A stretch of 64,000 nt of DNA. Source: Cronobacter malonaticus LMG 23826 (GTDB lineage: Bacteria; Pseudomonadota; Gammaproteobacteria; Enterobacterales; Enterobacteriaceae). Below the pieces are notes generated by a model. That model did no database searches and had not been told where the DNA came from. It worked only from the letters and a program-made list of their open reading frames with translations. The stretch lies in assembly GCF_001277215.2 (NCBI RefSeq), contig NZ_CP013940.1, positions 4,154,001 through 4,218,000 on the forward strand. Direction: 5' to 3'. Numbering within the stretch: position 1 is the stretch's first letter; each line of letters starts with the position of its first letter. The translations under genes and the position numbers were made by a program. Positions 9,130 through 19,493 of the stretch are shown piece after piece.

Positions 9130-9310
9130 TTTCATTCTTCTGTTTTGTCGTCGCATCGCTGGCGTCTGTCATGAGATATAACGCCCCTGAATCAGAATGA
9201 ATAGCGCGCCTTTGCCGTCCTGTGGCAGCGCTCGCAGTTTAGCATTAGATGCTGTTATCTCCAGTCTACGCAAAGAAATGTAAATCGACAAAAAAAGGCC
9301 GATTTCGGCC

Positions 9311-9338
9311 CTTGAAAAGCGTCTGGTCGCACCCATTT
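9311..9338 (+). promoter_or_regulatory. Sigma-32-type heat-shock promoter of ibpAB
   Basis: CTTGAA at 9311-9316 and CCCATTT at 9332-9338 are separated by 15 nt, matching the RpoH consensus (CTTGAA, then CCCCATNT). This predicts a start near 9346 and a leader of about 95 nt that contains the ROSE-like element. The rest of the yidQ-ibpA gap (9130-9310) shows no gene. Confidence 0.85.
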
Positions 9339-9345
9339 TTGGATC

Positions 9346-9439
9346 GTGGTCGCAGGGAGGATGCCGAACGGGCCTTCCGCCACAGCCGCCTGTCCTTTTA
9401 GGAGGGCGATGTTAAACCTCGCTGATTTCAGGAGTCTGT
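9346..9439 (+). promoter_or_regulatory. ROSE-like RNA thermometer in ibpA leader
   Basis: The ribosome site of ibpA is locked in a hairpin: CUC (9418-9420), an unpaired G (9421), CUG (9422-9424), loop AUUU, then CAG (9429-9431) and GAG (9432-9434). The UCGCU opposite the Shine-Dalgarno with a bulged G is the hallmark of ROSE elements, which melt at heat-shock temperature. More stems upstream in the leader (for example the CCTCC/GGAGG-type pairing around 9388-9405) would form the supporting helices. Confidence 0.8.
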
Positions 9440-9856
9440 ATGCGTAACTTCGATTTATCCCCGCTGTATCGTTCCGCCATCGGTTTTGACCGTCTTTTCA
9501 ACCTGCTTGAGAACAACCAGAGCCAGAGCAACGGCGGCTACCCTCCGTACAACGTCGAGCTGGTAGACGAAAACCACTACCGTATCGCCATTGCCGTGGC
9601 AGGCTTTGCAGAAAGCGAGCTGGAGATTACCGCTCAGGACAACCTGCTGGTGGTGAAAGGCTCTCACGCGCCGGATCAGAAAGAGCGTACCTACCTGTAT
9701 CAGGGTATCGCCGAGCGCAACTTCGAGCGCAAATTCCAGCTGGCCGAAAATATCTTCGTGCGTGGCGCAAATCTGGTGAACGGCCTGCTCTACATCGAGC
9801 TTGAGCGCGTGATCCCGGAAGCCAAAAAACCGCGCCGTATCGAAATCGGTAACTAA
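9440..9856 (+). CDS. ibpA: IbpA small heat-shock protein
   Basis: The 138-residue Hsp20/alpha-crystallin protein has a central crystallin domain (about 35-125; [19 protein letters not shown]) and the C-terminal IEI motif (RRIEIGN) used for oligomer contacts. It binds unfolding proteins and holds them for DnaK/ClpB. It lies upstream of ibpB as in E. coli, under a sigma-32-type promoter and a leader thermometer. Confidence 0.97.
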   Translation: MRNFDLSPLYRSAIGFDRLFNLLENNQSQSNGGYPPYNVELVDENHYRIAIAVAGFAESELEITAQDNLLVVKGSHAPDQKERTYLYQGIAERNFERKFQLAENIFVRGANLVNGLLYIELERVIPEAKKPRRIEIGN

Positions 9857-9942
9857 TTTTGCCGGGTCGCCGCGGCGGCCCACCTTTGATGTTCCGTGCT
9901 CGCCGAACGGGAGCACAGCCAGTTAACGCACTGGCGTTTTCA

Positions 9943-9960
9943 CTCGCTTCAAAGAAGGAG
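9943..9960 (+). promoter_or_regulatory. Second ROSE-like hairpin at the ibpB ribosome site
   Basis: CUC (9943-9945), a bulged G (9946) and CUUC (9947-9950) pair with GAAG (9954-9957) and GAG (9958-9960) around an AAA loop, sequestering the AAGGAG of ibpB. The layout is the same as in the ibpA leader, so ibpB translation should also be gated by temperature within the bicistronic message. Confidence 0.7.
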
Positions 9961-9967
9961 AGATACT

Positions 9968-10453
9968 ATGCGTAACTATGATTTATCCCCGTTTTTCCGT
10001 CAGTGGATCGGTTTTGACAAACTGGCCAACGCGCTGATGAACACCGCTGAAAGCCAGAGCTTCCCACCCTATAACATCGAAAAAAGCGACGATAACCACT
10101 ACCGCATCACCCTTGCGTTAGCCGGTTTCCGTCAGGAAGATCTGGAGATTGAGCTGGAAAATACCGTGCTGCGCGTGAAAGGCACGCCGGTGAAACCGGA
10201 AAACGAACCGAAATGGCTCCATCAGGGCCTGGTTATTCAGCCCTTCAGCCTGAGCTTCACGCTGGCTGAGCATATGGAAGTCTCCGGCGCGACCTTCACC
10301 AACGGGCTGCTGCACATCGATCTGGTGCGCAACATCCCTGAAGCGCTGGCCCCGCAGCGTATCGCCATTGGCCAGCCGCGCGCCCAGGATGACGATCGCG
10401 TCATCGAAGGCGAACGCCCGGCGCTGAGCCACAGCGAAACCGAAAACCAGTAA
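9968..10453 (+). CDS. ibpB: IbpB small heat-shock protein
   Basis: The 161-residue Hsp20 protein is a paralogue of Ibp[20 protein letters not shown], the crystallin core [19 protein letters not shown] and the C-terminal RIAIG motif. It has a longer acidic tail than E. coli IbpB ([21 protein letters not shown] region). The ATG at 9968 follows GAAGGAG by about 7 nt; the open frame extends upstream but lacks the family start. It cooperates with IbpA to make aggregates accessible to the disaggregase. Confidence 0.97.
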   Translation: MRNYDLSPFFRQWIGFDKLANALMNTAESQSFPPYNIEKSDDNHYRITLALAGFRQEDLEIELENTVLRVKGTPVKPENEPKWLHQGLVIQPFSLSFTLAEHMEVSGATFTNGLLHIDLVRNIPEALAPQRIAIGQPRAQDDDRVIEGERPALSHSETENQ

Positions 10454-10467
10454 CGGCATCGTATGAA

Positions 10468-10494
10468 AAGGCCCCCGCAGCGGGGCCTTTTTTT
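10468..10494 (+). terminator. Rho-independent terminator of ibpAB
   Basis: AAGGCCCC and GGGGCCTT form the stem around CGCAGC, followed by seven T residues. It ends the ibpAB message before the convergent yidP gene. Confidence 0.9.
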
Positions 10495-10513
10495 ATGCGT
10501 GTCCGTCCGGTCA

Positions 10514-11230
10514 TCATAATACCGGCGGGCGAACGCGATGCAGGTGGTAATCCACCTGGTAGTCGCTGGTATTGCGAAACATCACTGAATAATTAAGAAA
10601 TTCGCCGCTGTCGCTGTAAGAGAGCGACGTAATGCGCAGCAGCGGCGTCTGCTCCTGCACGTTCATCATTGCCGCGAGCTGTTTATCCGCCAGCACCGGC
10701 GTCAGGCTTTCATAGTTGCCGCTGATGGTAATCCCGCACTCCTTCTCGATGTAATCGAACTTCGAGCCTTCCAGATGCGCCAGCGACAGCGTGCGAAAGA
10801 GCTTCACCGGCATATAGCTGTCTTCCAGCATCAGCGGTTTTCCCTCGACATAACGCACCCGGCGCGAAAAGTAGATGCGCTCGTTTATCTGGATGCGCAA
10901 CTGGCTGGCGATGGCGGGCGGCGCGGGCATCACTTCAAACTGCAGCACCTTGCTGTGCACTTCTTTCCCTTGCTGACGCAGCACTTCCACCAGCCCGGTC
11001 AGATTCGTGGTTTCGTGATGCACGTCTTTGCGCGCCACATAGGTGCCGCTGCCGTGGCGGCGCACCACCAGCCCCCAGCCCACCAGTAAATCGATCGCTT
11101 TGCGAATCGTCATCCGCGCCACGCCAAACTCCTGCGCCAGCGCTTTCTCGCCAGGCAGTGGACTGCCGATGTGGTAGTCCGATGAATTCAGGCGCAGACG
11201 CAGCCTTTCGGCAATGGATTTGTAGATCAC
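10514..11230 (-). CDS. yidP: YidP, GntR/HutC-family regulator of the alpha-glucoside operon
   Basis: The 238-residue protein has an N-terminal GntR winged helix (about 1-70: LPGEKALAQEFGVARMTIRKAIDLL) and a C-terminal UTRA ligand domain (about 90-230). It matches E. coli YidP along its length and starts at GTG (MIYKS), preceded by AGAGG. It is divergent from the PTS/6-phospho-glucosidase pair across a 221-bp gap, so it is the likely local repressor, with a phosphorylated alpha-glucoside as probable inducer. GTAGACCT occurs twice in the gap (11233-11240 and 11298-11305); the first copy overlaps the yidP ribosome site and may be part of an operator. Confidence 0.85.
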   Translation of the reverse strand: MIYKSIAERLRLRLNSSDYHIGSPLPGEKALAQEFGVARMTIRKAIDLLVGWGLVVRRHGSGTYVARKDVHHETTNLTGLVEVLRQQGKEVHSKVLQFEVMPAPPAIASQLRIQINERIYFSRRVRYVEGKPLMLEDSYMPVKLFRTLSLAHLEGSKFDYIEKECGITISGNYESLTPVLADKQLAAMMNVQEQTPLLRITSLSYSDSGEFLNYSVMFRNTSDYQVDYHLHRVRPPVL

Positions 11231-11451
11231 CCGTAGACCTCTTTACGCCTGTTAACCGGGAGACGGGCCCCGGAGATGTCCAGATTTAAGAGGAAAAGTA
11301 GACCTGAGTGTGCAAATTAAAACCATGAAAGCGATCACGGAACGCAGCGGCGCGCCATGTCCGCGCCAAGGTTACTTTTTATGCTCGTTTCAGGCCACCA
11401 GAAAACAATTAAGGCCTCAAACCCTACAGGTTGTTACATGAGGATTTAAAA

Positions 11452-14387
<2,936 letters not shown>

Positions 14388-14404
14388 CGTTACGCCCGCC
14401 TTTT

Positions 14405-14431
14405 CGACCGGCATCATCACGGTGCCGGTCG
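14405..14431 (+). terminator. Hairpin after the glv genes
   Basis: CGACCGGCA (14405-14413) and TGCCGGTCG (14423-14431) form a 9-bp stem 18 nt after the glucosidase stop. There is no U-tract, so it is a weak terminator or mRNA-end stabiliser. Confidence 0.4.
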
Positions 14432-14504
14432 CACCGCCTGCACTCCTCTGTGACGCCCGTTTTACGTTATGCTGAGCCGAGCACAGCTAAAACAGGGAGC
14501 CGTC

Positions 14505-14852
14505 ATGAAAATTTCCCGTCTCGGCGAGGCGCCGGACTATCGCTTTTCGCTTGCCAATGAGCGCACGTTTCTGGCGTGGGTGCGCACCGCGCTGGGGTTT
14601 CTGGCGGCGGGGGTCGGGCTTGATCAGCTGGCGCCGGATTTCGCCACGCCGGTGGTGCGTGAGGCGGTGTCGCTGCTGCTCTGCTTTTTCGCGGGGGCGC
14701 TCGCCATTTACGGCTACCTGCGTTGGTTGCGCAACGAAAAGGCGATGCGCCTGAAAGCGGCGCTGCCCTATACCCGTATGCTGGCGTTTATCAGCGGCGT
14801 GCTGGTCGTGGTGGCGCTGGCGGTGATGCTGGTGGTGTTTTATGCCGGGTAA
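14505..14852 (+). CDS. yidH: YidH, DUF202 inner-membrane protein
   Basis: The 115-residue protein is of the DUF202 family. It has three membrane segments (near 25-48, 55-75 and 90-112) and the family motif NERTFLAWVRTALGFLA. It matches E. coli YidH in length and sequence. The start at 14505 follows CAGGGAG and gives the family N-terminus MKISRLGEAPDY. It overlaps yidG by 11 nt. The function is unknown. Confidence 0.9.
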   Translation: MKISRLGEAPDYRFSLANERTFLAWVRTALGFLAAGVGLDQLAPDFATPVVREAVSLLLCFFAGALAIYGYLRWLRNEKAMRLKAALPYTRMLAFISGVLVVVALAVMLVVFYAG

Positions 14853-15183
14853 CCCGCGCGATCCGGGGCTGCAACCGGAGCGCACGTCGCTTGCGTGGGT
14901 GCGCACGCTGCTTGGCTACGGCGCGCTGCTGGCGCTGGCGTTGCGCCATACGTGGAATAACGCGGGTCTGCTTATCTGGCTGGCGCTGGGGTGTCTTACG
15001 GGTATTGCCGGGCTGATTTACGTCTATGCCCGCCAGCGTCACCTGACCGCGCTGGTGCACGAGGATTTTTCCGCACCCGGCCAGGTGCGGGCGAAACTGG
15101 CGATTGCGCTGGCGGTCTGCGCGCTGGCGCTGCTCTTTGTGGTGACGCATCTCCATGCGCTGATAGCGTTGCTTGCTGAATAA
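14842..15183 (+). CDS. yidG: YidG, DUF202 inner-membrane protein
   Basis: The 113-residue DUF202 protein has three membrane helices and the motif PERTSLAWVRTLLGYGALL. It is the partner of YidH, with which it overlaps by 11 nt, and is slightly shorter than the 120-residue E. coli protein at its N-terminus. The two probably form a small membrane complex; no activity is known. Confidence 0.88.
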   Translation: MPGNPRDPGLQPERTSLAWVRTLLGYGALLALALRHTWNNAGLLIWLALGCLTGIAGLIYVYARQRHLTALVHEDFSAPGQVRAKLAIALAVCALALLFVVTHLHALIALLAE

Positions 15184-15256
15184 CACATCCGCAGACTACC
15201 CGCCCTGCGCGGATCCGTGCTACATATTCCTGATTCCTGTTCCCGATACGGTCGCT

Positions 15257-16354
15257 ATGAAAACGCTGCTCCCTCTCGCTTTTCTGCTGCTCTTAACCTC
15301 TGCCCATGCCGCGCCGCCCGCAAGCGCCAGCGAGCCGCTCTCGGCCCAGCGCTACAGCGCGCAGCTTGGCGTTGGCATGGACGTTGACTGGGCGCGTACC
15401 GAGCGCGGCATCCGCGAGTTCGATCCGCTGGCGGTACGCGATTTTCAGCAGCGCGGCATTCGCCATGTGCGGGTGCGGGTGGCGGGCGACGCCACCGAGG
15501 AGCGGCTCATCCATTTGCGCAAAATCGTCGAAGCCTGCGAGCGCTACGACATCATTCCGATTATTTCCTACCAGGCCGATGCGTTTAAGGCGGACCCAAG
15601 CGCGCAGAACGCCGCGAAAGTAGTAGCCTGGTGGAGTACGGTCGCGAACTACTTCGGCAGCGAGCATCCGCTACTCGGGTTTGATTTGATTTACGAGCCT
15701 GCCGACAAGCTTAATCACAACCCGCAGCAGCTCAACCGGGTCTATGGCGAGGCAATCAAGACCATTCACCATATCGATGCGCAACGGATGATTTTCATTG
15801 CGCCGCGCTTTCGCGCCGTGCCGGAAGATCTCTCCATACTAAAACTACCGCCCCAGAGCAGCCGCTACGTACTGGCGCAGTGGCACATTTTCCCGTGGGG
15901 GCCGCTGCGCGCGAACGGGAAATACCCGTGGACCTCCGGCACCGCGGCGGAAAAAGCGGCGATTCGCGAGCGCATTAACAGCGCCCGCCGCTGGCAGCAG
16001 AAAACCGGTCATGTCAGTTGGGTTGGCGGCTGGTCGGCAGCGCAGACGGTGAAAACCACGCCGTCGGCGGCCACGCTCGCTTTCGCCAGTTTTATGGCCT
16101 GCGAGCTGAAAAAGGCGGGCATTCCGTATGCGCTCAATGCCGCGAATGAATTTTACGATGGTGAAGAAGGGGCGTGGCGGCCTGCACAGGCCGCCCTGCT
16201 GGACGCGATGATGAACCCGACCTGCGCCGCGGAGCGCTCGCCGGGGCATGAACACGTTAAATCGTCTGCTCCGGCATCCTCGCACGGTGCGCCAGCGGCA
16301 GCCAGCACGCCAGCATCAGCACACCCATCGCCGTCATCAGCATCCCGAGGCTAA
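15257..16354 (+). CDS. Secreted GH5 (cellulase-family)-like protein
   Basis: The ~365-residue protein has a clear Sec signal peptide (MKTLLPLAFLLLLTSAHA) and a TIM-barrel glycoside-hydrolase family 5-like body: LGVGMDVDWARTERGI at the first strand, then E147 in LLGFDLIYEP at the acid/base position. At the usual nucleophile position the sequence is WVGGW (255-259) instead of the family's GE(F/W), so catalysis is doubtful or uses another residue. The last ~33 residues are a low-complexity Ala/Ser/Pro tail encoded entirely within the antisense 3' end of emrD. No strong ribosome site is seen. It is absent from the E. coli neighbourhood. Confidence 0.65.
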   Translation: MKTLLPLAFLLLLTSAHAAPPASASEPLSAQRYSAQLGVGMDVDWARTERGIREFDPLAVRDFQQRGIRHVRVRVAGDATEERLIHLRKIVEACERYDIIPIISYQADAFKADPSAQNAAKVVAWWSTVANYFGSEHPLLGFDLIYEPADKLNHNPQQLNRVYGEAIKTIHHIDAQRMIFIAPRFRAVPEDLSILKLPPQSSRYVLAQWHIFPWGPLRANGKYPWTSGTAAEKAAIRERINSARRWQQKTGHVSWVGGWSAAQTVKTTPSAATLAFASFMACELKKAGIPYALNAANEFYDGEEGAWRPAQAALLDAMMNPTCAAERSPGHEHVKSSAPASSHGAPAAASTPASAHPSPSSASRG

Positions 16355-17441
16355 ACTGCCCGTTCTGCGGCAGAAGCGCGGATGACCACGCCAGCAGCCC
16401 GGAACCGCAGTTTTGCAGCCCACCCACCAGCGCGCCGGCGGTGCCCGCCAGGAACGGAAACGGCTCCATCGCGCCGCTGGTGGCGAGCGGAAACAGCATG
16501 CCTGCGCCGAAGAAAAAGAGCGCGGCGGGGATAAGCAGCGTCCAGATATTCATGATGCCAAGCCACCCTGGCAGCCACATCAGCACGCCCGCTGCGAGGC
16601 AGCTCAGCACCGCCTGCCACATCAGCGTAGTGAAGCGCTTATGCGTGCGCCCCGCAAACCAGGCACCGAAGAACGCCGCCGGGATCGGCAGAATAAACAG
16701 CACGCTGACTGCGAGGCTGCTCAGCCCAAGCCCCGCGCCCATCAGCACGCCGGAGCAGGCTTCAAACACCGCGACGCCCGCGAGGGCGGCAACCAGCATA
16801 ATCAGGTAACAGTTAAAGCTGGCGGTGCCGAACAGCAGTTTATAGCTCGCGAGCAGGCGAGGGCGCTGCGCCTGGACCGGACGGGTCTCCGGCATCCAGC
16901 GGAACATACAGAACGTCACCACGGCGGCAAGCGTGAGCAGAAACGCGAAGCAGGCGCGCCAGCCCCACAGCGTATCCAGCAGGCCGCCGAGCAGCGGGGC
17001 CACCAGCGGGCTGACCAGAATCCCCATGTTCAGCAGGCTATTGGCGTGACGCAGTGCCGGGCCTTCATAGAGATCGCGCGGCAGGGTTCGCGCCATCACG
17101 CCGCCGACGCCGGTGCCCATCCCCTGTAAACAGCCCGCGGCAATCAGCACCGGCAGGCTTTGCGCCTCCAGCGCGACGACCGTCGCCAGGATAAAAATCA
17201 CCAGGCCCACAAGGATCACCGGGCGACGCCCAACGCGGTCGGAAATCGGCCCGTAAATCAGTTGCGACACGCCGTAGGTCAGCAGATACGCCGCCATTAC
17301 GCTCTGTACCGCGCCTTCACGCACGTTCATCTCAAGCGCAATATCGGCGATAGCCGGGATATAAATCGTCTGCGCCATCTGCCCGACGGCGACAAGCAGA
17401 ATCAACATCATTAACAAATGACGGTTAGCCAACATTCTCAT
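16257..17441 (-). CDS. emrD: EmrD, multidrug efflux MFS transporter
   Basis: The 394-residue inner-membrane 12-helix drug:H+ antiporter is of the Bcr/CflA family. It carries YGPISDRVGRRPVIL (motif A) and QMAQTIYIPAIADIA in helix 1. The start at 17441 gives MRMLANRHLL and exactly the E. coli length; the open frame runs further upstream without family similarity. It exports amphipathic compounds and uncouplers. Its 3' end overlaps the tail of the convergent GH5-like gene by 98 nt. Confidence 0.93.
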   Translation of the reverse strand: MRMLANRHLLMMLILLVAVGQMAQTIYIPAIADIALEMNVREGAVQSVMAAYLLTYGVSQLIYGPISDRVGRRPVILVGLVIFILATVVALEAQSLPVLIAAGCLQGMGTGVGGVMARTLPRDLYEGPALRHANSLLNMGILVSPLVAPLLGGLLDTLWGWRACFAFLLTLAAVVTFCMFRWMPETRPVQAQRPRLLASYKLLFGTASFNCYLIMLVAALAGVAVFEACSGVLMGAGLGLSSLAVSVLFILPIPAAFFGAWFAGRTHKRFTTLMWQAVLSCLAAGVLMWLPGWLGIMNIWTLLIPAALFFFGAGMLFPLATSGAMEPFPFLAGTAGALVGGLQNCGSGLLAWSSALLPQNGQFSLGMLMTAMGVLMLACWLPLAHRARMPEQTI

Positions 17442-17646
17442 CATGATTATTCGATATGCACAGGTGAACGAAACAGGATATATCTCTGCATGGATATTAA
17501 ATGCGAGAGAAATATACCGCATACGCGGGGATTATCCAGTTAACTGTCATGTCGTCATGAAACAGGGCAGGCAGCTTTTACGGACACTCAACGGAAAGAT
17601 TTATTGCCACGGTGAATGATGCCACGCCGCATGGCTGCGGCGTAGC

Positions 17647-18099
17647 TCAGGCCGCAGACGGCAGCGTCAGCCGGTGAGTGATGTGCGGGTGATCCATTGG
17701 CAGAAAGCCCGCCTGTAAATAAAAGCTGAAGGCGGATTCCGGCGCGCGGATATTGAGGTAATCAAATGTGTCATGGGCGTGCCGGGCAAGCGTCGCCAGC
17801 AGCTGATTGCCGACGCCAACGCGGCGTACCGCATGGCTGACATAAAGATGGCGCACGCGACCGGCGCGCGGATGATTATCGAAAGGGCAGCGATTCAGCC
17901 CGCCGACGCCGACCAGCGCGTCGCCAAGAAACGCGCCGAGCAGGCGTTCGCCGGGGGCGGAGAAGGCATTACTGCCGTCCATCCAGTGGACGGCGAGCCG
18001 GTCCAGCATATTGAAGCCGAGCGCCTGACTCTCTTCACGCAGCCGGTCAAAATCGATGCCGACCGGGGTAAGTGGCCTGATGGTGATGATTCCTGACAT
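17647..18099 (-). CDS. GNAT-family N-acetyltransferase
   Basis: The 150-residue protein has the GNAT fold: the central strand GRVRHLYVSHAVRRVGVGNQLL carries the acetyl-CoA pyrophosphate loop (R-R-V-G-V-G), and AFSFYLQAGF is the typical end of the domain. AGGAGG lies about 6 nt before the ATG. It is transcribed in the same direction as tisB upstream, separated by a strong hairpin. The substrate is unknown. Confidence 0.8.
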   Translation of the reverse strand: MSGIITIRPLTPVGIDFDRLREESQALGFNMLDRLAVHWMDGSNAFSAPGERLLGAFLGDALVGVGGLNRCPFDNHPRAGRVRHLYVSHAVRRVGVGNQLLATLARHAHDTFDYLNIRAPESAFSFYLQAGFLPMDHPHITHRLTLPSAA

Positions 18100-18127
18100 C
18101 GTTCCCTCCTGGTGGATGTACCGTGTT

Positions 18128-18155
18128 AAAGAGGGGCGGTTGCCCGCCCCTCTTT
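18128..18155 (-). terminator. Terminator downstream of tisB
   Basis: AAAGAGGGGCGG and CCCGCCCCTCTTT form a near-perfect 12-bp stem with a 3-4 nt loop, placed 20 nt after the tisB stop. A short T-rich run (TCTTTAACA) follows on the minus strand. It would give a tisAB transcript of about 320 nt, similar to the E. coli mRNA. Confidence 0.7.
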
Positions 18156-18174
18156 GGTGCGGCCTGAACCTGAG

Positions 18175-18264
18175 TTATCGAAGGAACTTCAGGACAGCAT
18201 CAAGCAGTTGCAGGACTGCAACAATGAGTTTCAGGATAAGGATAAACAAATCCACTCCGCTCAT
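18175..18264 (-). CDS. tisB: TisB, SOS-induced membrane toxin of type I toxin-antitoxin system
   Basis: The 29-residue peptide reads MSGVDLFILILKLIVAVLQ then LLDAVLKFLR. It matches E. coli TisB in length and at most positions and forms one amphipathic membrane helix with Lys, Asp and Gln on one face. TisB inserts in the inner membrane, dissipates the proton-motive force and promotes persister formation after DNA damage. AGAGGAG lies about 6 nt before the ATG. The LexA box, antisense-pairing region and IstR RNA needed for the system are all present upstream. Confidence 0.93.
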   Translation of the reverse strand: MSGVDLFILILKLIVAVLQLLDAVLKFLR

Positions 18265-18330
18265 ACGCGTCTCCTCTGGTAAAGGAGCACCAACTGGCGT
18301 ACCTCTCCGCTGCCTGTTGCCAGTTGTTTT

Positions 18331-18351
18331 GTTGGCGTAACACAGTGTGCT
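18331..18351 (-). promoter_or_regulatory. IstR-pairing / ribosome standby region of tisAB mRNA
   Basis: The plus-strand sequence here (GTTGGCGTAACACAGTGTGCT) is repeated at 18587-18607 at the 5' end of IstR with one mismatch in 21. The tisAB message is read from the minus strand, so it is complementary to IstR over about 20 nt, at the place where E. coli IstR-1 pairs to block ribosome standby far upstream of tisB. Confidence 0.88.
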
Positions 18352-18453
18352 CTCTCGGGGTTAAGGCACTGACGGCACCACCCGTTTCAGCCAGGACTCT
18401 TTATTGCGCCCGTTTAAATGCGGCCCCGTATCGCACGCTGTGACAGCAACATC

Positions 18454-18483
18454 ATTATAGATAAACACTGTATAAATGAACAG
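18454..18483 (-). promoter_or_regulatory. LexA-controlled tisAB promoter
   Basis: CTGT-ATAAATGA-ACAG at 18468-18483 is a full LexA box (CTGT-N8-ACAG). On the minus strand it covers the -35 region of a promoter whose -10 is TATAAT (18459-18454), predicting a start near 18446. Toxin transcription is therefore expected only during the SOS response. Confidence 0.85.
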
Positions 18484-18586
18484 TGTTTTCTGGACAAAAG
18501 AGTGAGAGCTGGACCATACTGATGAAAAGCCACTGCTGCGCCGCGCGCCAATTGCGGGTGCGCGCATTTCATCGTATAGTTACACT

Positions 18587-18664
18587 GTTGACGTAACACA
18601 GTGTGCTTTGCGGCCACCAACCGCAACAGTAGCTGAAAAAACCTCGCCTCCGGCGGGGTTTTTT
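18587..18664 (+). ncRNA. istR: IstR-1 antisense RNA
   Basis: The ~78-nt RNA begins GTTGACGTAACACAGTGTGC and ends in the terminator ACCTCGCCTCCGGCGGGGT plus T6, matching E. coli IstR-1. A constitutive-looking promoter precedes it: TTGCGG (18552-18557), a 17-nt spacer and TATAGT (18575-18580), with the start 6 nt later. Its 5' 20 nt pair with the tisAB leader and keep TisB off in unstressed cells. Confidence 0.92.
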
Positions 18665-19493
18665 GTTTTTGTATCCGTATGACCGGTTCAACCCTGCGCT
18701 TACCTGACCGTACCGTAATAATCACGGGAAATAATATTCACCCTGGTAGCGAACAGGCGGGGTAAAAAAGCGACATGCACGACATATTTCGCACTGTTTG
18801 TAAGGAAAATCTGATGACAAAAAAGTGCAATCAACTGCGTTTATGCTTTCCCGGCAAATAGGTTTTTTGGAAATCACAAATGCGTCAGCACTATTTGCTG
18901 TCATCATTATTTAATAAAATTTTACTTAAGATCTTGCAGTGTCTTTTTTAGCGTGAATTTCCGCACCCACTAAATATGGTAGCTCACTATATTCACGCCT
19001 TCTTAATAAAGTGTTTTCGGATTAATCCTAACACCTTTCCGGCCCGCTTAATCCCCTGTCTGACCCCTGATTAATCGTGACGTGTTCGCGTTACTTGTTC
19101 TTTTAAATCAATCATTTAATATAAGAAAAAGAAATAATTTATCCCAAATATATTTATTCTTTGCCAGATTATTTCTTGCGCTTAAGGGCGGAAAATTCCT
19201 AAAAATGCGCTATTGAGTTAATCAGGCAGATGTTTCCACCGAAATGCCCGCCAGACCTGGTGTTGAATTGTCATCAGGGTTATGTAGAATTTTCTCGCTC
19301 TGCCTCAGAAATATGCGTAAAACGTCCGGGTTTACTTCGGTAAAGCCCGTGCGGTAGCTATCTCTGAAGAAAATGAAATTCCTTCACCGAAATGGCATAA
19401 TCTTCCCTGGCAATGACAAACTTTTAGTCATAGCCTGAATCCAGAAGCCGTTATTTCTTTGTATACAGAATATATTTGCAACGGAAACCATCG
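18665..19493. other. AT-rich non-coding gap ahead of the T6SS island
   Basis: About 830 nt with no convincing gene. AT content rises sharply from about 18890 to 19170. Two structures stand out. One is an inverted repeat, GCGTGAAT (18951-18958) with ATTCACGC (18991-18998). The other is a 10-bp stem CGGGTTTAC-TTCG-GTAAAGCCCG (19327-19349) capped by a UUCG tetraloop. CACCGAAATG occurs twice (about 19237 and 19383). The region probably holds the promoter and silencer-type control of the secretion cluster; I cannot assign a specific promoter. The E. coli ivbL-ilvB genes expected here are absent. Confidence 0.5.

Noticed and set aside
9896..9967. Upstream extension of ibpB
   Set aside because: It would run through the ROSE-like hairpin and ribosome site; family proteins start MRNYDLSP.
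18722..18907. 61-codon minus-strand open frame in the T6SS leader gap
   Set aside because: No ribosome site, no signal peptide or motif, and it lies in AT-rich non-coding sequence.
18890..18915. Fur-box-like AATAATGATGACAG on the minus strand
   Set aside because: Only about half of a 19-bp Fur box can be matched; too weak to call.
19385..19420. Sigma-54 promoter before the T6SS cluster
   Set aside because: TGGCAT and later TGGCAA occur, but the GG/GC spacing of the -24/-12 consensus is not met.
18665..19493. ivbL leader peptide / ilvB operon
   Set aside because: Looked for because E. coli has it after istR; no Val/Leu-rich leader or ilvB start is present.
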